64,000 nucleotides of DNA from Pedobacter petrophilus. Its GTDB lineage: Bacteria > Bacteroidota > Bacteroidia > Sphingobacteriales > Sphingobacteriaceae. Position numbers and translations under genes: made by a program. Of this stretch, positions 37,279-45,683 are shown piece by piece (position 1 is the stretch's first letter; each line of letters begins with the position of its first letter). The notes under the pieces are model-generated. The model was not told the DNA's origin, did not search any database, and saw only the letters and a program-made list of their open reading frames with translations. The stretch lies in assembly GCF_009674725.1 (NCBI RefSeq), contig NZ_WKKH01000023.1, forward strand, positions 1 through 64,000, written 5' to 3'.

Positions 37279-37935
37279 ATGGCCTATAAATTTGTTGATA
37301 ATTACCGAGAACGTGGTGCGAGAAAGAAACTGGTAGAACTGTTAAGATCCCGTGGAATTGAGGATGAACAAGTGTTAAAAGCGATTGGTAAAGTACCACG
37401 TCATTTCTTTTTCGATGAAACTTTCTGGAATCAGGCGTATAAAGATATTGCCTTCCCGATTGGCGATGGTCAGACCATTTCGCAGCCCTACACCGTTGCT
37501 TATCAAAGCGAGTTATTACACATCAAAAATGGCGATAAGGTGCTGGAGATTGGAACTGGTTCTGGTTATCAAACTTGCGTTTTGATGGAACTCGGCGCCA
37601 AAGTGGTAACCATCGAGAGGCAACAGAATATCTATAACAGAACTATTCAGGTTTTACCAGGAATGGGATATAAGCCTGTTTTCTGCTGTGGCGATGGATC
37701 TAAAGGAGTTGCAGAACATTCGCCGTACGATAAAATTATTGTTACTGCAGGCGCACCGCTGGTTCCTGAAATACTATTGAAGCAACTCAAAATCGGCGGA
37801 ATTTTAGTGATTCCGGTTGGTGATGAAAAAACGCAGAAAATGGTTACCGTTATTAGAGTGAGCGATACGGATTACGAAAAAATAGTGTTGGATACTTTTA
37901 GATTTGTGCCACTGGTAGGAGATCAGGCGTGGTAG
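37279..37935 (+). CDS. pcm: Protein-L-isoaspartate O-methyltransferase
   Basis: The protein has 218 residues. The Rossmann-fold methyltransferase motifs are present: KVLEIGTGSGYQTCVLMELG (SAM-binding motif I), VVTIERQQ (post I), and YDKIIVTAGAPLVPEILLKQ (motif II/III). The N-terminal IGDGQTISQPYTVAY is the PIMT signature. It repairs isoaspartyl residues in aged proteins, using SAM in the cytosol. The gene is followed by the tandem AGTC-word repeat region. Confidence 0.96.
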   Translation: MAYKFVDNYRERGARKKLVELLRSRGIEDEQVLKAIGKVPRHFFFDETFWNQAYKDIAFPIGDGQTISQPYTVAYQSELLHIKNGDKVLEIGTGSGYQTCVLMELGAKVVTIERQQNIYNRTIQVLPGMGYKPVFCCGDGSKGVAEHSPYDKIIVTAGAPLVPEILLKQLKIGGILVIPVGDEKTQKMVTVIRVSDTDYEKIVLDTFRFVPLVGDQAW

Positions 37936-37940
37936 TTGAG

Positions 37941-38288
37941 TTTGGAGTGGTGAGTCCTAAGTCGAAAGTCTAGAGTCTTTAGTCAAAACCCATAGTGTTA
38001 AAAAATGTAAAGCTTTATTTGGTTTGGAGTTGTGAGTTTTGAGTCCTAAGTCGAAAGTCCAGAGTCTTTAGTCAAAACCCATAGTGTTAAAAAATGCAAG
38101 GCTTTATCTGGTTTGGAGTTTGAGTTTGGAGTTGAAAGTCCAGAGTCTTTAGTCAAAACCCATAGTATTAAAAACTTTCAGGCTTTAGTTAGTCTCAAGT
38201 ATAGTGTTTGGATACACCTTAACGTCTTCAGCTTATAACTTCACGCTTCGGACTAATGACTCCAGACTAATGACTACAGACTCAAAAA
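37941..38288. repeat. Tandem ~85-base repeats rich in AGTC words, between convergent genes
   Basis: Three copies, 37941-38022, 38023-38111 and 38112-about 38196, share a core of GAAAGTC.AGAGTCTTTAGTC and AAAACCCATAGTGTTAAAAA. The distal part (38245-38288) carries the reverse-complement words GACTAATGACT and AGACTAATGACTACAGACTC, so the whole could fold back. It separates the converging pcm and smpB genes. Repeat copies touch without spacers, unlike CRISPR. Confidence 0.85.
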
Positions 38289-38738
38289 CTACCTCTTCAT
38301 CGCCCGATCCATTTCACGTTTAGTATCTCTGTCTTTGATGCTATCGCGTTTATCAAATTCTTTTTTACCTTGAGCAAGGGCGATTTCAATTTTGGCAAAA
38401 CCACGTTCGTTTACAAAGATGCGAAGCGGAACGATGGTATAGCCTTTTTCTTCCCCTTTTAGTTTTAGCTTTCTGATTTCCTTTTTTTGCAAAAGCAAAG
38501 CGCGGTCTCTTTTAATGTCGTGATGGTAGAATGAACTGTGGCTGTATTCCGAAACATGCAGGTTTCTTACATAGAGGTTTCCACCAATAAACATGCAGAA
38601 AGCATCCGTCATATTTGCTTTTCCTTGTCTAATCGCCTTTATTTCTGTTCCTAACAGCGCAATTCCGGCTACATATTTATCTAGTAAATTGTAATCAAAA
38701 TAGGCCCGTTTATTTTTTATGTTGATGTCGTTTTTCAA
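38289..38738 (-). CDS. smpB: SsrA-binding protein SmpB
   Basis: The protein has 149 residues from a TTG start giving MKNDINIKNKRAYFDYNLLD, which matches the usual SmpB beginning and length. The frame is open upstream to 38780, but that N-terminus does not resemble the family. Features are NKRAYFDY, GIALLGTEIKAIRQGKANM, VRNLHVSEYSH, and the C-terminal basic tail after RDSIKDRDTKREMDRAMKR. It binds tmRNA and delivers it to stalled ribosomes. I did not find ssrA in the window. Confidence 0.94.
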   Translation of the reverse strand: MKNDINIKNKRAYFDYNLLDKYVAGIALLGTEIKAIRQGKANMTDAFCMFIGGNLYVRNLHVSEYSHSSFYHHDIKRDRALLLQKKEIRKLKLKGEEKGYTIVPLRIFVNERGFAKIEIALAQGKKEFDKRDSIKDRDTKREMDRAMKR

Positions 38739-38959
38739 AGCTTGTATTGTTATTAATTTGTGCAGCAAATTTTGCCACAACTTACCGGTACGTATTGCCG
38801 GGCTGCAAATATCTTAAAAATTGATATGATATCACGATTTTATTCGATTTCATCATTGGCTAAATTAACAAATAGAAAGTTCATCTGTTTGTAAAAGCTA
38901 AAAGGAATATGATTATCTTCCCAAATAAATCAATTAAGTTTGGGATTTAAACATCGAAA

Positions 38960-39439
38960 ATGAAATTTAAAAGCCTTTTATTAGTTCTCCTATTAGCTGC
39001 TACTTTTCAGGTTAAAGCACAACAACCTACTTTATTGCCGCAATTCACATTTTTTAAATTGGATGGAAAGGCATTTTCGAACAAAGACCTGAAACAAGGA
39101 AAGAAAAACTTATTTATTCTTTTCGATTGCACCTGTGAGCATTGCCAGAGAGAAATTAAAAGCTTAAGCGCTAATTATGCTCAGTTTGAAAAGGCCAATA
39201 TTTATCTGATCACTTTGGATGAAGCTTACATCATTCCACAGTTTTTTAATACCTATGCAAAAGGATTAAATACGAAGCCTAACGTTACTGTGCTTCAAGA
39301 TAAAAATCACATGTTTATTCCTGCGTTTTTGCCTTCCATGTATCCTGCAATATATTTATACTCATCAACCAATAAACTATTGGTATACAATTCAGGCGAC
39401 GGTGGGATTAAAAAGGTGATGAAGGTTATCAATAAATAA
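38960..39439 (+). CDS. Secreted thioredoxin-fold (TlpA-like) protein
   Basis: The protein has 159 residues with a signal peptide (LLLVLLLAATFQVKAQ). The thioredoxin/AhpC fold shows FILFDCTCEHCQREIKSLS, with the redox motif C-E-H-C, then ANIYLITLDEA and LPSMYPAIYLYSSTNKLL with the cis-Pro region. Predicted periplasmic disulfide reductase or isomerase-type protein. It is close to, but convergent with, the Nramp gene and is probably unrelated to metal uptake. Confidence 0.85.
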   Translation: MKFKSLLLVLLLAATFQVKAQQPTLLPQFTFFKLDGKAFSNKDLKQGKKNLFILFDCTCEHCQREIKSLSANYAQFEKANIYLITLDEAYIIPQFFNTYAKGLNTKPNVTVLQDKNHMFIPAFLPSMYPAIYLYSSTNKLLVYNSGDGGIKKVMKVINK

Positions 39440-39442
39440 TGG

Positions 39443-41305
39443 CTAACGGATAATCAGTACCGGAATATTCACTTTATGCCGAACGGAATTTACTGTAGTT
39501 CCAAAAATCAAATCCTTCAGGCCTTTGTGACCATGAGCACCCATCACTAAAAGTTCCAGTTCATTTTTATTACTGATATCTGCTATGGCCTTTGCGGTGC
39601 TTCCGAAGCCAATATAAGGTGTAGAATCGTATCCCAAATCTTCCAGGTTTATCCTATATTTCTCCAGGTTTTTCGCATCGCTTTCGGTTTCATGGTCCAT
39701 TACATCCTGACCATGGTACCTTGCTGCTGCCGTTTCCACCACATGAATTAAATAATAATGCGCATCTTTTCCACCCTGAATAAGGGCATGTCTGATGGTA
39801 TTGCGATCGTTCTTTGAAAAATCGACAGCGATACCTATTCTGTTGTAACTGATTCTTTCAATTTTTCCAATATCCAAAGCATTTCCATGGGGTACCATTT
39901 GTTTTTCACGATTTTTTTTCTCAATAAGTGGATGGAAGAATACGTATAAAAGCAGAAATACTATACAGATTAAAGCCGGAGCTACAATTACATAGATCCA
40001 CCAGTTATTTGCTGCAGAAGCCCAGCCGCTTATCTCTTCGATCACTAATTTTACATTTAATGCAATAATAGCGAAGGCGCTTGCCCAGGCCAAAACTTTT
40101 ACCCAGGTTTTAATGGCAAAGTCCTTCATCAGTTTTTTATCTGAATTGAAATGTATTAACGGAATTACCGCAAAACCCAGCTGTAAACTCAATACGACCT
40201 GACTTAAAACCAATAATCCGCCAAGGGCATCATCTCCATAGTGAAGGATGGTGAAGAATGCAGGGATAATCGCTAATAAACGAGTAATTAGCCTGCGTAA
40301 CCATGGCTGAATCCGAAGATTGATATGTCCTTCCATAATAATCTGGCCAGCTAAAGTACCAGTAACAGTGGAGCTTTGCCCTGCGGCGATTAAAGCGATG
40401 GCAAAAAGGGTTGGCGCTACATTCCCGAAAATATTAGAAAGTAATTTATGGGCATCCTGTATTTCTGCTACTTCATGTAAACCGTTTTTATAAAAAGCAG
40501 CAGCAGCTAAAATTAAGATTGCAGCATTCACAAAGAAAGCCAGGTTGAGCGCAACCGTAGTATCAATCAGGTTAAATTTTAGCGCTTCCTTAATCCCTTT
40601 ATTAGTACGTTCAATTTTTCTGGTTTGAACAAGAGACGAGTGTAAATAAAGGTTGTGCGGCATCACGGTTGCACCGATAATCCCGATCGCGATATATAAT
40701 GCATCACCGTTTAGAATAGAGGGTTCGAAACCTTTTGCAATCTCTTTAAGTGAGGGTTCTACAATGAACATTTCCACCAAAAAAGATATTCCCACAATGA
40801 ACACCATCGATACAATAAAACCTTCCATAGCCCTCATGCCTCGGTTTAACAGGAACAGGAGCAGGATGGTATCGAAAATGGTGATGGAAATGCCCCAAAT
40901 GAGTGGCAAACCGAAAAGCAGTTGCAAACCGATAGCCATCCCGATGATCTCTGCCAGATCGCAGGCAATAATTGCCGTTTGCGCCAAGCCAAATAAAGGG
41001 ATATTTGCCCAGCGGGGATAGGCATGTTTAGATGCCTGTGCTAAATCTAATCCGCGTACAATACCTAATCTGGCGCTTAGCGATTGAAGCAGCAGGGCAA
41101 TGAGATTAGACATTAACAGCACCCAGATTAGTTGGTAGCCAAATTTACTTCCGCCGGCTAAATCAGTGGCCCAGTTTCCCGGATCCATGTAGCCGACGCT
41201 GATAAGGTAGGCGGGGCCAATAAATGCTAAAATTCTTTTCCAGCCTTTTCTTTTACTGGTATTTACGCTTTGATGTACTTCGCTAAGCGATTCAGTTTTT
41301 GCCAT
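39443..41305 (-). CDS. mntH: Nramp divalent-metal transporter fused to a universal stress domain
   Basis: The protein has 620 residues, versus about 410-440 for plain MntH. Residues 1-455 are the Nramp fold with about 11 membrane helices: YMDPGNWATDLAGGSKFGYQ (metal site of TM1) and GATVMPHNLYLHSSLVQ (metal site of TM6). Residues about 480-620 are a cytosolic USP domain: ISYNRIGIAVDFSKNDRNTI and ELLVMGAHGHKGLKDLIFGT, with the GxGxxG-like GHKGLKDLIFG nucleotide loop. It imports Mn2+ or Fe2+ with protons. It begins 14 bases inside the end of the DtxR-type gene, so the two are co-translated. The USP part may gate transport by nucleotide binding (inference). Confidence 0.95.
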   Translation of the reverse strand: MAKTESLSEVHQSVNTSKRKGWKRILAFIGPAYLISVGYMDPGNWATDLAGGSKFGYQLIWVLLMSNLIALLLQSLSARLGIVRGLDLAQASKHAYPRWANIPLFGLAQTAIIACDLAEIIGMAIGLQLLFGLPLIWGISITIFDTILLLFLLNRGMRAMEGFIVSMVFIVGISFLVEMFIVEPSLKEIAKGFEPSILNGDALYIAIGIIGATVMPHNLYLHSSLVQTRKIERTNKGIKEALKFNLIDTTVALNLAFFVNAAILILAAAAFYKNGLHEVAEIQDAHKLLSNIFGNVAPTLFAIALIAAGQSSTVTGTLAGQIIMEGHINLRIQPWLRRLITRLLAIIPAFFTILHYGDDALGGLLVLSQVVLSLQLGFAVIPLIHFNSDKKLMKDFAIKTWVKVLAWASAFAIIALNVKLVIEEISGWASAANNWWIYVIVAPALICIVFLLLYVFFHPLIEKKNREKQMVPHGNALDIGKIERISYNRIGIAVDFSKNDRNTIRHALIQGGKDAHYYLIHVVETAAARYHGQDVMDHETESDAKNLEKYRINLEDLGYDSTPYIGFGSTAKAIADISNKNELELLVMGAHGHKGLKDLIFGTTVNSVRHKVNIPVLIIR

Positions 41306-41954
41306 TACTGCTTATTAAAATATGTTTTGCAACTTCTCTACTAATGTTTATTTGTTTTCCGGCAACCAAAATTTCTACCGAACCATCGAAATCGGTAACA
41401 TCATTAATTTCGATTTGTTTGCCAAGTGTTAACCCAAGTTTTTCTAAATGCTTTAAAAAGGCAGAACTGTGCTGACTTACCCCTGTAATTGTACCTTGAT
41501 CACTGATTTTAAGATCAATCAGTTTTGTAAATTGTGTTTTTGCAAACCGGCCGTTTTTATCGGGAATGGGATCGCCGTGCGGATCTGATTTCGGGAAACC
41601 CAGAAATTCATCCAGTCGCTCAATGAGTGCAGTAGATTTGATATGTTCAAGTTCTTCTGCCACATCATGCACTTCATCCCATTTAAAATTGAGTTTATCC
41701 ACAAGGAAAACTTCCCACAAACGGTGTTTTCGCACGATATCAACCGCTGCATTTTTGCCTTTATCCGTTAGGGTAACACCCTGGTATTTTATATAATCTA
41801 CAAAACCTTTTTCAGCCAGTTTCTTAATCATGTCTGTTACCGATGCTGGCTTGGTTTGCATTTGTTCTGCAATGGCATTCGTTTGAACGTTATTGGTTTT
41901 TTCTGCTAAGTGGTAAATGATCTTAAGGTAATTCTCCTCGGTAAAACTCTGCAT
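41292..41954 (-). CDS. DtxR/MntR-family metal-dependent regulator
   Basis: The protein has 220 residues. The N-terminal winged helix begins SFTEENYLKIIYHLAEKTN and has MQTKPASVTDMIKKLAEKGFV. The dimerisation/metal domain has RLWEVFLVDKLNFKWDEVHD and AEELEHIKSTALIERLDEFL, holding Glu/His/Cys-type ligands, and FGFPKSDPHGDPIP is the family signature. A C-terminal FeoA/SH3-like domain (LGLTLGKQIEINDV) closes the protein. With Mn2+ or Fe2+ it should repress. The Nramp gene overlaps its end by 14 bases and is the natural target. Confidence 0.94.
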   Translation of the reverse strand: MQSFTEENYLKIIYHLAEKTNNVQTNAIAEQMQTKPASVTDMIKKLAEKGFVDYIKYQGVTLTDKGKNAAVDIVRKHRLWEVFLVDKLNFKWDEVHDVAEELEHIKSTALIERLDEFLGFPKSDPHGDPIPDKNGRFAKTQFTKLIDLKISDQGTITGVSQHSSAFLKHLEKLGLTLGKQIEINDVTDFDGSVEILVAGKQINISREVAKHILISSNGKN

Positions 41955-42080
41955 TTATGTTTATCTAATTAAATTTTTAGGTAAATCTAAAAATTATTCT
42001 TTAAAATTTATTAGATAAATTATGTTAAAATTTAGAATTTAATTTGGTTATGTTTGTGTTCTCAATACCTTTGAATTTAT

Positions 42081-42551
42081 ATGGCATCAGAATTAGATAA
42101 AATAGATTTTAAAATTTTAAGAATTTTACAAGAAAACGGTCGCATAACGAATTTACTTCTATCCCAGGAAATCGGATTATCTCCGGCACCAACTTTAGAG
42201 CGTGTGCGTAAACTCGAAATGGCCGGATTTATCAAAAGTTATCATGCCCTGGTTGATGAAGAGAAGCTAGGTTTGGGAATCAAGACCTTTATTCAGATTC
42301 AACTCGATTTTCATAAAAATAATACCATTCAAATCTTTTTAGATGAGGTGAATCAGATTAAAGAAATTACAGAATGCCACCATGTAACTGGTCAGGCAGA
42401 TTTCCTTTTGAAAGTTTATGTGAAGGATATTAAATCTTATGAGCGTTTAATTATGGAGAAAATCAGTAAAATCTCCGTAGTTAAAACTTTCCAAACGATG
42501 ATGATTATGTCAACCACCAAGAAAGAGCCAATTGTGCCTTTGGAGTATTAA
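42081..42551 (+). CDS. Lrp/AsnC-family transcriptional regulator
   Basis: The protein has 156 residues. The N-terminal helix-turn-helix KIDFKILRILQENGRITNLL and LSQEIGLSPAPTLERVRKLE is followed by the RAM/AsnC ligand-binding domain (ITECHHVTGQADFLLKVYVK). It lies divergent from the DtxR gene with 126 bases between. The effector is probably an amino acid. A terminator hairpin follows. Confidence 0.93.
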   Translation: MASELDKIDFKILRILQENGRITNLLLSQEIGLSPAPTLERVRKLEMAGFIKSYHALVDEEKLGLGIKTFIQIQLDFHKNNTIQIFLDEVNQIKEITECHHVTGQADFLLKVYVKDIKSYERLIMEKISKISVVKTFQTMMIMSTTKKEPIVPLEY

Positions 42552-42555
42552 CCCC

Positions 42556-42577
42556 AAAACCCCTGAAGGGGCTTTTC
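42556..42577 (+). terminator. Terminator after the Lrp/AsnC gene
   Basis: AACCCC TGAA GGGGCTTTT forms a compact GC-rich stem with a tetraloop and T run, starting five bases beyond the stop at 42551. Confidence 0.75.
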
Positions 42578-42604
42578 CGAGCGATCGCCCATGTGGCCAC
42601 GAAG

Positions 42605-42673
42605 AATCGTCTTCCTGAACTTGATTCAGGATCTTAACAAGAAAGGTGCTGAACTAAATTCAGCATGACGATT
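42605..42673. repeat. Palindromic REP-like intergenic element
   Basis: The left arm begins AATCGTCTTCCTGAACTTGA and the right arm ends GCATGACGATT. The outer arms (AATCGTC/GACGATT) and two nested mini-palindromes (CCTGAACTTGATTCAGG, GCTGAACTAAATTCAGC) give a cruciform-like structure. A third half copy (TGTCGTCTTGAACTTGATT) runs into the end of the next gene at about 42697-42715. It looks like a dispersed repeat of Pedobacter-type genomes. Confidence 0.65.
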
Positions 42674-42712
42674 CGGTTAAGAATCTTCAAATGGTTGTCG
42701 TCTTGAACTTGA

Positions 42713-43369
42713 TTAAAAATATCTTGATACTAATTTATCTATAAGTTCAGAAATCTCCTCTGCATTCTGATATACCATAAAATGTGTTCCCTTATCAATC
42801 GTATAGTCAACTTTAGCAGCTCTGGAATATAAAATTCTATCACTCGTGCCATGAATTAGCACAAGGTTATCTGGTCTGATGGTGTTTTGCCAGGTCAAAA
42901 TACTACCAATTGCCCATTTTAAAAATGCTGGTTGAGTATCGTTGATAATTTTCGTGAGTAACCTTTTTTCTTCCATAGTTTTAGTGCCAAAAAAAAGATT
43001 CTGACTAAACCTGTTAGACGACTTAATGAGGGCTGACGGAATTATTTTTATCAAACCTAAGCTGCCCGCAAGCCGATAGAGAAACGGCAATTCGCTACTT
43101 ACTATCGTACTTGAGATAGCGATGGTTAGCAAAGGCTTCAGAATTTTCGAAATCTCAACCGCAATCATGCCTCCAAAAGAAACTCCAACCAAAATGTATG
43201 GCTGATTAGTATTGATAATTGCACTCAACCGTTTTGCGTAGTTAGGCAAAGTCTCATTCTGATATGGAGGAATCCAATCAACATGAATCACATTGATGTG
43301 TTCATGGAGCTTTATCTTAGTGAAAATTCGTTTATCGGCACCTAAGCCACTAATAAAATAAGCGTTCAT
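42713..43369 (-). CDS. Small alpha/beta hydrolase
   Basis: The protein has 218 residues with no signal peptide. The nucleophile elbow GVSFGGM has Ser64; the family Asp is in VLIHGTSDRIL, and the His is in DKGTHFMVY near the C-terminus, so a full triad is visible. FISGLGADKRIF at the N-terminus forms the oxyanion region. It overlaps the ung gene by one base and is co-transcribed with it. The substrate is unknown. The stop codon lies in a fragment of the neighbouring palindromic element. Confidence 0.82.
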   Translation of the reverse strand: MNAYFISGLGADKRIFTKIKLHEHINVIHVDWIPPYQNETLPNYAKRLSAIINTNQPYILVGVSFGGMIAVEISKILKPLLTIAISSTIVSSELPFLYRLAGSLGLIKIIPSALIKSSNRFSQNLFFGTKTMEEKRLLTKIINDTQPAFLKWAIGSILTWQNTIRPDNLVLIHGTSDRILYSRAAKVDYTIDKGTHFMVYQNAEEISELIDKLVSRYF

Positions 43370-44049
43370 TAAGCAGTTAAATTCCAGTCAATAGGTGTCA
43401 AATTATTTTGAATGAGTAATTGATTTGTCTTTGAAAAGTGTTTGGAGCCAAAGAAGCCATTATAAGCCGAAAAAGGAGAGGGGTGAGCTGCTGTAAGTAC
43501 ATAATGCTTCTTTTGATCAATTAAAGCAGCTTTCTGTTGTGCATATTTTCCCCAAAGCAAGAACACTACATGATTGCTTTTTTCAGAAATGGACTTTATA
43601 ATCTCATCCGTAAAAATTTCCCAGCCTCGATTTTGATGAGAACCAGCTTCTGATGCACGAACAGTTAACGTTGCATTTAATAGCAATACACCCTGTTCGG
43701 CCCAATGTGTCAAGTTCCCGTGGTGAGGCGCTTTGAAACCCTCAATGTCGGTTTCCAGTTCTTTATATATATTCTTCAGCGAAGGCGGAACGGTCATGCC
43801 ACGTTGAACTGAAAAAGATAAGCCATGGGCCTGCCCAGTGCCATGGTATGGATCCTGACCGAGAATAACCACCTTAATCTGATCAAACGGAGTGGTATTT
43901 AATGCATTAAAAATATCTGGTCCTTTGGGATAAACTGTTGCACCACGTTCCTTTTCTTCTTTTAAAAAAGATTTAAGATTTTTCATATAATCTTTTTCGA
44001 ATTCTTGATCCAAAACGGCTAACCAACCAGGTTCTAATGCTGCAGACAT
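43369..44049 (-). CDS. ung: Uracil-DNA glycosylase
   Basis: The protein has 226 residues, typical of family-1 UNG. The catalytic-water motif [20 protein letters not shown] contains the active-site Asp, [16 protein letters not shown] has the uracil-specificity Asn, and [20 protein letters not shown] has the DNA-intercalating His-Pro-Ser loop. It removes uracil from DNA. It is first in an operon with the alpha/beta hydrolase. Confidence 0.97.
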   Translation of the reverse strand: MSAALEPGWLAVLDQEFEKDYMKNLKSFLKEEKERGATVYPKGPDIFNALNTTPFDQIKVVILGQDPYHGTGQAHGLSFSVQRGMTVPPSLKNIYKELETDIEGFKAPHHGNLTHWAEQGVLLLNATLTVRASEAGSHQNRGWEIFTDEIIKSISEKSNHVVFLLWGKYAQQKAALIDQKKHYVLTAAHPSPFSAYNGFFGSKHFSKTNQLLIQNNLTPIDWNLTA

Positions 44050-44126
44050 ATTATTGTTGTAACGGTAATTTTAAATTAATGTTCTAAGTCGTAATTAATC
44101 TTAAAACGAATTGGAGTGCCAATAGT

Positions 44127-44645
44127 TTATGATTTCTTCTTAAAAATGGCTAACAAGTCGCCTTCTAGTGTGGTTTTTGGCCCCTCAATGATTCGGCCTA
44201 ATTCCTTTCCCTTTTGATCATAGATAATAAACGTAGGTACCATTTTTATCTCCAGGCCATCAATAATGCCATTTTCAGCTTTCTTGTTTCCATCAACGGC
44301 AATAAGTTCCACATTCTTCTCTTTGAACTGAAGAGCATCTAAAATTTTAAAAAAGTTTGGAACATTAACTTTACTGTCGCCACACCAGGTACCGAAAACG
44401 ATTTTGATTTTTTCTTTTTTTACCAGCTTTTTTAATTCAATCATGGTAGCCGCATCTGGTGTATAAGCTGCATAAAGCGGATCATACATTTCCTTAAACT
44501 CTGGAAATGTAACTAATCGTTCACGACTGCAAGCATTGATCAGGATATCTTTATTATGAACCTGATCATGTATTTTTTTATTGATTTCTTGTGCAGTAAC
44601 GTTCATTGCGATGATGATTAGGGTGATGGATAAGAGGATTTTCAT
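44127..44645 (-). CDS. Secreted thioredoxin-family protein (WCGDS type)
   Basis: The protein has 172 residues with a signal peptide (MKILLSITLIIIAMNVTAQ). The active site is IVFGTWCGDSKVNVPNFF, with one conserved Cys (C-G-D-S) rather than a CxxC pair, followed by cis-Pro in MVPTFIIYDQKGKELG. It resembles TlpA-like proteins with a changed second cysteine, so a thiol-binding or non-redox role is likely. Periplasmic. A single-gene unit. Confidence 0.83.
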   Translation of the reverse strand: MKILLSITLIIIAMNVTAQEINKKIHDQVHNKDILINACSRERLVTFPEFKEMYDPLYAAYTPDAATMIELKKLVKKEKIKIVFGTWCGDSKVNVPNFFKILDALQFKEKNVELIAVDGNKKAENGIIDGLEIKMVPTFIIYDQKGKELGRIIEGPKTTLEGDLLAIFKKKS

Positions 44646-44760
44646 GTTAACCAGGTGAATTGTTGTATCAGTGAAATTTTTAATGAAATTATTGTTTTAA
44701 TATCTAATTTCTGCCATTTAAAAACGATATTTGCAAAAAAGAATAATTAGAATAAATTTT

Positions 44761-45300
44761 ATGCCAAATTTTGTAAGATTAATAGTGGGGTTTGCTTTAC
44801 TGGGTGGCGCAGTAGCTTTATTTATTTTCGGTTTCTGGCCATGGGGCATTGTAGCCATTTTATTAGGTCTTATTGTATTGGTTACTTACTTCTTTAATGA
44901 GAACATGCTTTTAGCACAATGGTTTTTAAGGAAAGACAATATGCCGAAAGCAAAAATGTTTTTAGATCGGATTACCAACTATGAAAGTCAGTTAATTAAG
45001 GTACAACACGGTTACTATAATTTATTAATCGGTTTAATTGAAAGTAGAACTGCACCAATGAAGTCTGAGAAATATTTTAAAACGGCTTTAAGTTTAGGGA
45101 TGCAAATGGACCATAACATTGCATTGGCGAAATTAAGCTTAGCTGGAATAGCAATGGCAAAAAGAAACAAGCGCGAAGCGACAATGTATCTCGCTGAAGC
45201 GAAAAAAGCTGATAAAGGCAAATTGTTAGCAGATCAGATTAAACAAATGAAAGATCAGATGGGCATGATGGATAAGCAACAACAAGTTCGTTATCGCTAA
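44761..45300 (+). CDS. Small membrane protein with helical (TPR-like) tail
   Basis: The protein has 179 residues from ATG at 44761. The frame opens upstream with a TTG at 44731, but that N-terminus is polar and has no better signal, so the ATG is chosen. Two hydrophobic helices lie at about 7-45 (IVGFALLGGAVALFIFGFWP and AILLGLIVLVTYFF). A soluble helical part has TPR-like spacing (LRKDNMPKAKMFLDRITNYE, SEKYFKTALSLGMQMD). No family is assigned. A strong terminator follows. Confidence 0.65.
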   Translation: MPNFVRLIVGFALLGGAVALFIFGFWPWGIVAILLGLIVLVTYFFNENMLLAQWFLRKDNMPKAKMFLDRITNYESQLIKVQHGYYNLLIGLIESRTAPMKSEKYFKTALSLGMQMDHNIALAKLSLAGIAMAKRNKREATMYLAEAKKADKGKLLADQIKQMKDQMGMMDKQQQVRYR

Positions 45301-45320
45301 TTGAATAGGATATAACATGG

Positions 45321-45348
45321 AAGAGCCAATTTTGGCTCTTTTTTTTTT
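45321..45348 (+). terminator. Rho-independent terminator
   Basis: AAGAGCCAA and TTGGCTCTT form a nine-base stem, followed by a run of T residues. It begins 21 bases beyond the preceding stop. Confidence 0.9.
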
Positions 45349-45683
45349 GATGCGGGTTTTTGATTGAAAAAGTCATAATCTAAAAAATATTGAAAAATAT
45401 TTTGAGATTTTACGGATCCTTCAAAATATTATGGAATTCTATTACTCCTTCTTTGTATTCATTGTTTCGGCATCATTTTTATCCTATTTAACCTTCTATA
45501 CCTCTTTTTCCATCAACTATTGGGATTATGATTAAAGAAAGGATGTCCGAAGAGTGGGGTGGTTATAATCCGGTATTTCTTGCTGATTATTCTGATCCAG
45601 GCCAGGCGGGCTTAATCCTTCATTTCTTAAATAGTTAAAACCAAATCAAAATTATTTTTGTAGTCTATAGAAAATATACACCT
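45349..45683. other. Intergenic region with two tiny uncertain reading frames
   Basis: About 335 bases. Two short plus-strand frames are visible: 45431-45535 (34 residues, hydrophobic and aromatic, MEFYYSFFVF start) and 45543-45638 (31 residues, MSEEWGGYNPVF start). The first could be a single-helix membrane peptide. I do not call either as a gene. Confidence 0.4.
45653..45660 (+). promoter_or_regulatory. -7 box of the general-stress gene (TATTTTTG)
   Basis: TATTTTTG matches TAnnTTTG and lies 23 bases before the start codon at 45684. No obvious -33 element is seen. Confidence 0.5.

Noticed and set aside
37941..38196. CRISPR array
   Set aside because: Copies touch each other without unique spacers, differ in length, and no cas genes are present.
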